Below, piece by piece: positions 14,726-16,420 of a stretch of DNA of 16,420 nt. Position numbers and translations under genes: made by a program. A model generated the notes under the pieces. The model did no database searches. It was not told where the DNA came from and worked only from the letters and a program-made list of their open reading frames with translations. The stretch's first letter is position 1, and each line of letters opens with the position of its first letter. Origin of the DNA: Betaproteobacteria bacterium UBA931 (GTDB lineage Bacteria > Pseudomonadota > Gammaproteobacteria > Burkholderiales > Casimicrobiaceae); NCBI GenBank assembly GCA_002293615.1, contig DBDN01000006.1, forward strand, positions 19,484 to 35,903, in the 5' to 3' direction.

Positions 14726-15661
14726 ATGCGCATTTTCACAGGAAACGCCAACCCCAGGCTCGCAGAAGCCGTGTGCCGTCATCTCAATGTTTCCATGGGA
14801 CGAGCGGTGGTCAACCGCTTTTCCGATGGCGAGGTTTTTGTGGAGATTTTGGAAAGCGTTCGCGGTCAGAACGTTTTTGTACTGCAATCCACTTGCGCGC
14901 CGACCAACGATAACCTGATGGAAATCCTCGTGATTGTCGATGCGTTAAAGCGCGCGTCGGCAGCATCGATTACCACCATAATTCCTTATTACGGCTACGC
15001 TCGGCAGGATCGCCGTCCGCGCTCGGCGCGGGTGCCGATTACGGCACGATTGGTCGCCGATATGCTTACCGCCGCCGGCGCTTCACGGGTCGTTGTGATG
15101 GATTTGCACGCCGATCAGATTCAGGGTTTTTTCAATATTCCCGTTGACAATATCTACGCCACGCCGATTCTGCTCGGCGAATTGTGGAAGCAGAATTATC
15201 AGAATATTATTGTGGTATCGCCGGACGTGGGCGGTGTTGCTCGCTCGCGGGCAATTGCCAAACGGCTGGATTGCGATTTGGCTATTATTGACAAGCGTCG
15301 TCCCAAAGCCAATGTTGCCGAAGTGATGAATATTATCGGCGATGTCAGCGGCCGTTCCTGTATCATCGTTGACGATATGGTGGATACCGCCAATACGCTA
15401 TGCAAGGCGGCAACGGCACTGAAACAAAACGGCGCTCGAATGGTTTCGGCGTATTGCACACATCCGGTTCTTTCCGGTGGCGCGGAAACACGCATTGATC
15501 AATCCGATCTGGATGAAGTGGTGGTGGTCGATACGATTCCGTTATCGCCGGGCGCGCAAAAAAGCGAACGCATTCGCCAGCTTTCCTGTGCGCAGCTAAT
15601 CGCTGAAACGGTTATGCGCATGGCGAACGAAGAATCGATCAGCAGCCTTTTTACCGAATAA
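14726..15661 (+). CDS. prs: Ribose-phosphate pyrophosphokinase (PRPP synthetase)
   Basis: Makes PRPP from ribose 5-phosphate and ATP for purine, pyrimidine, His, Trp and NAD synthesis. From ATG 14726 (GAGG nine bases upstream) it is 311 residues, close to the E. coli 315; an in-frame TTG at 14708 would add six residues with no support. Motifs: RFSDGEVFVEI (31-41), QSTCAPTNDNLMEILV, GYARQDRRPRSARVPITA, the DLHADQIQGFF block (126-136), DKRRPKANV with the flexible-loop basic residues, and the PRPP loop DDMVDTANTLCKAA (216-229). The loop reads DTANT where many homologues have DTAGT or DTGGT. It is the last gene of the plus-strand run and abuts sixA tail to tail. Confidence 0.97.
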   Translation: MRIFTGNANPRLAEAVCRHLNVSMGRAVVNRFSDGEVFVEILESVRGQNVFVLQSTCAPTNDNLMEILVIVDALKRASAASITTIIPYYGYARQDRRPRSARVPITARLVADMLTAAGASRVVVMDLHADQIQGFFNIPVDNIYATPILLGELWKQNYQNIIVVSPDVGGVARSRAIAKRLDCDLAIIDKRRPKANVAEVMNIIGDVSGRSCIIVDDMVDTANTLCKAATALKQNGARMVSAYCTHPVLSGGAETRIDQSDLDEVVVVDTIPLSPGAQKSERIRQLSCAQLIAETVMRMANEESISSLFTE

Positions 15662-15667
15662 TTATTC
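15656..15667. other. Palindrome at the prs/sixA stop-stop junction
   Basis: GAATAA and TTATTC form a perfect 12-base palindrome because prs and sixA both end in Glu-stop and meet with no base between. There is no separate terminator between the genes, so each transcript must extend into the other gene or stop through another mechanism. Confidence 0.6.
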
Positions 15668-16114
15668 TTTCGGCGTAAACGTCGTTATCAAAGACGTTTC
15701 CAGCACGTTTTCCTTCTTTTCAGCACGAATCCAGCATAACGACGCGCAAGATGGCGCCCAGCCCAGCCCGTCAAAACCGTCCAGCAACGATACCGCAATA
15801 TCGCCGAGCGTCGGTTGATGACCGACAATCAGTGTCATGCCTGAGGCTTTTGGCCATCCGACAGCGGCCAAAACGTCGTCGACGCTTTTATCCGGTGCCA
15901 GAGCTTCGCTGACCTGATATTGGTAATTGAGCGCATTGGCGGTTTGTCGCGTTCGTTGGGTAGGCGAAACCAGAATCAGCGTATCATTGGGCAGATGGTC
16001 GGAAAGCCAGGCGGCAGCAAATTTAGCCTGCTTTTCGCCATGTCGTGATAATGGGCGCACCATATCGTCTGCGCCGGGAAGCGCTTCGGCGTGACGCCAG
16101 AGAATCAGATCCAT
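15662..16114 (-). CDS. sixA: SixA-type phosphohistidine phosphatase
   Basis: Histidine phosphatase of the branch-2 SixA group, acting on phosphohistidine in phosphotransfer proteins (in E. coli ArcB and the nitrogen PTS). The 150-residue protein begins MDLILWRHAEA with the catalytic RHA (R7, H8), then RPLSRHGEKQA, SPTQRTRQTANAL and the second His motif GHQPTLG (H99), all diagnostic of SixA. The size is typical. A TATAAT lies about 30 bases upstream of the ATG at 16114. The target in this organism is unknown. It is convergent with prs. Confidence 0.92.
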   Translation of the reverse strand: MDLILWRHAEALPGADDMVRPLSRHGEKQAKFAAAWLSDHLPNDTLILVSPTQRTRQTANALNYQYQVSEALAPDKSVDDVLAAVGWPKASGMTLIVGHQPTLGDIAVSLLDGFDGLGWAPSCASLCWIRAEKKENVLETSLITTFTPKE

Positions 16115-16145
16115 TGTTTCATAATCCGTTATTGTCGTATCAGGG

Positions 16146-16151
16146 ATTATA
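16146..16151 (-). promoter_or_regulatory. -10 box of the sixA promoter, next to a palindrome
   Basis: A perfect TATAAT on the minus strand places transcription start near 16139, giving a leader of about 25 bases to sixA. The -35 is weak (TTAAAG at an 18-base spacing). The 10-base palindrome ATTCCGGAAT at 16158-16167 lies in the promoter spacer and could bind a regulator. Confidence 0.45.
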
Positions 16152-16155
16152 GTAT

Positions 16156-16335
16156 CTATTCCGGAATTGCTTTAAGCGACGCTTCAGGAAAAATGCTGTC
16201 AAGTGCGTCTGCTGGCGTAGTTAGCTGATAGGCAATGAACCGATAAACAAAGCAATGAAAGTATTTGGATGCCCAGCGCTTTCGGTCATTTCTATCATGA
16301 CCAATCGGCGACTTTCTGGCTGTCGTTATAATTAC
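16156..16335 (-). other. Start-less open frame of 59 codons between tRNA-Phe and sixA
   Basis: On the minus strand 59 sense codons run from just after tandem stops near 16336-16341 to TAG at 16156-16158. The translation includes SPIGHDRNDRKRWASKYFHC, FVYRFIAYQL and TTPADALDSIFPEASLKAIP, which looks protein-like, but there is no ATG, GTG or TTG codon in frame. It could be the C-terminal remnant of a broken gene or chance. A perfect inverted repeat GGTCAT-TTCTATC-ATGACC lies within it (about 16287-16305). Confidence 0.25.
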
Positions 16336-16351
16336 TTATCAGAATGAAGAA

Positions 16352-16420
<69 letters not shown>

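Noticed and set aside
14071..14751. 226-codon minus-strand frame containing RKDSNPRMPESKSGALTSLATPQ
   Set aside because: It is antisense to ispE and tRNA-Gln; the segment over the tRNA is a translated tRNA complement.

Overview
The window is chromosomal housekeeping DNA from a Gram-negative proteobacterium, most likely a betaproteobacterium of roughly 50% GC (judged by eye). Envelope genes of the LPS and lipoprotein pathways (gmhB, lptM, lolB) show that it has an outer membrane. The order TPR lipoprotein-lolB-ispE-tRNA-Gln-prs next to a divergent mutM, and the order glyQ-glyS-gmhB-plsC-ygjP, are from memory typical of Betaproteobacteria. The assignment is an inference from gene order, not from a search.

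Left block (1-7355, all minus strand). A promoter with a 17-bp spacer, overlapped by a 22-bp dyad, sits upstream of tRNA-Gly(CCC). The tRNA is followed 62 bases later by a tightly packed run: glyQ, glyS (both glycyl-tRNA synthetase subunits), gmhB (LPS heptose), plsC (phospholipid), a YgjP-type metallohydrolase, lptM (a 51-residue lipoprotein) and lysA (lysine). Gaps are 44 bases or less and two junctions overlap as ATGA. A tRNA-Ser(CGA) gene with its own TATAAT lies upstream. The 5' end of a lysine-rich basic protein runs off the left edge.

Middle block (7373-10235). About 340 bases without a convincing gene are followed by the most informative object here: the decayed remnant of a two-domain CDGSH iron-sulfur protein gene on the plus strand. 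It keeps its ribosome binding site and start but carries two nonsense codons, several frameshifts, a collapsed N-terminal region and a lost Fe-S ligand. Its tail runs under the 3' end of a convergent 662-residue dynamin-like GTPase gene.

Right block (10345-16420). mutM (minus) diverges from a plus-strand run: a TPR lipoprotein with a possible short leader ORF, lolB, ispE, tRNA-Gln(UUG) and prs. prs meets sixA (minus) stop codon to stop codon with no base between. The window ends in a tRNA-Phe gene that is cut at the edge; between it and sixA lies an unexplained 59-codon open frame without a start codon.

I found no CRISPR array, insertion sequence, phage gene or defence system. The interest lies in the pseudogene, in the tRNA-Gly/GlyRS linkage with its candidate operator, and in a few small elements.
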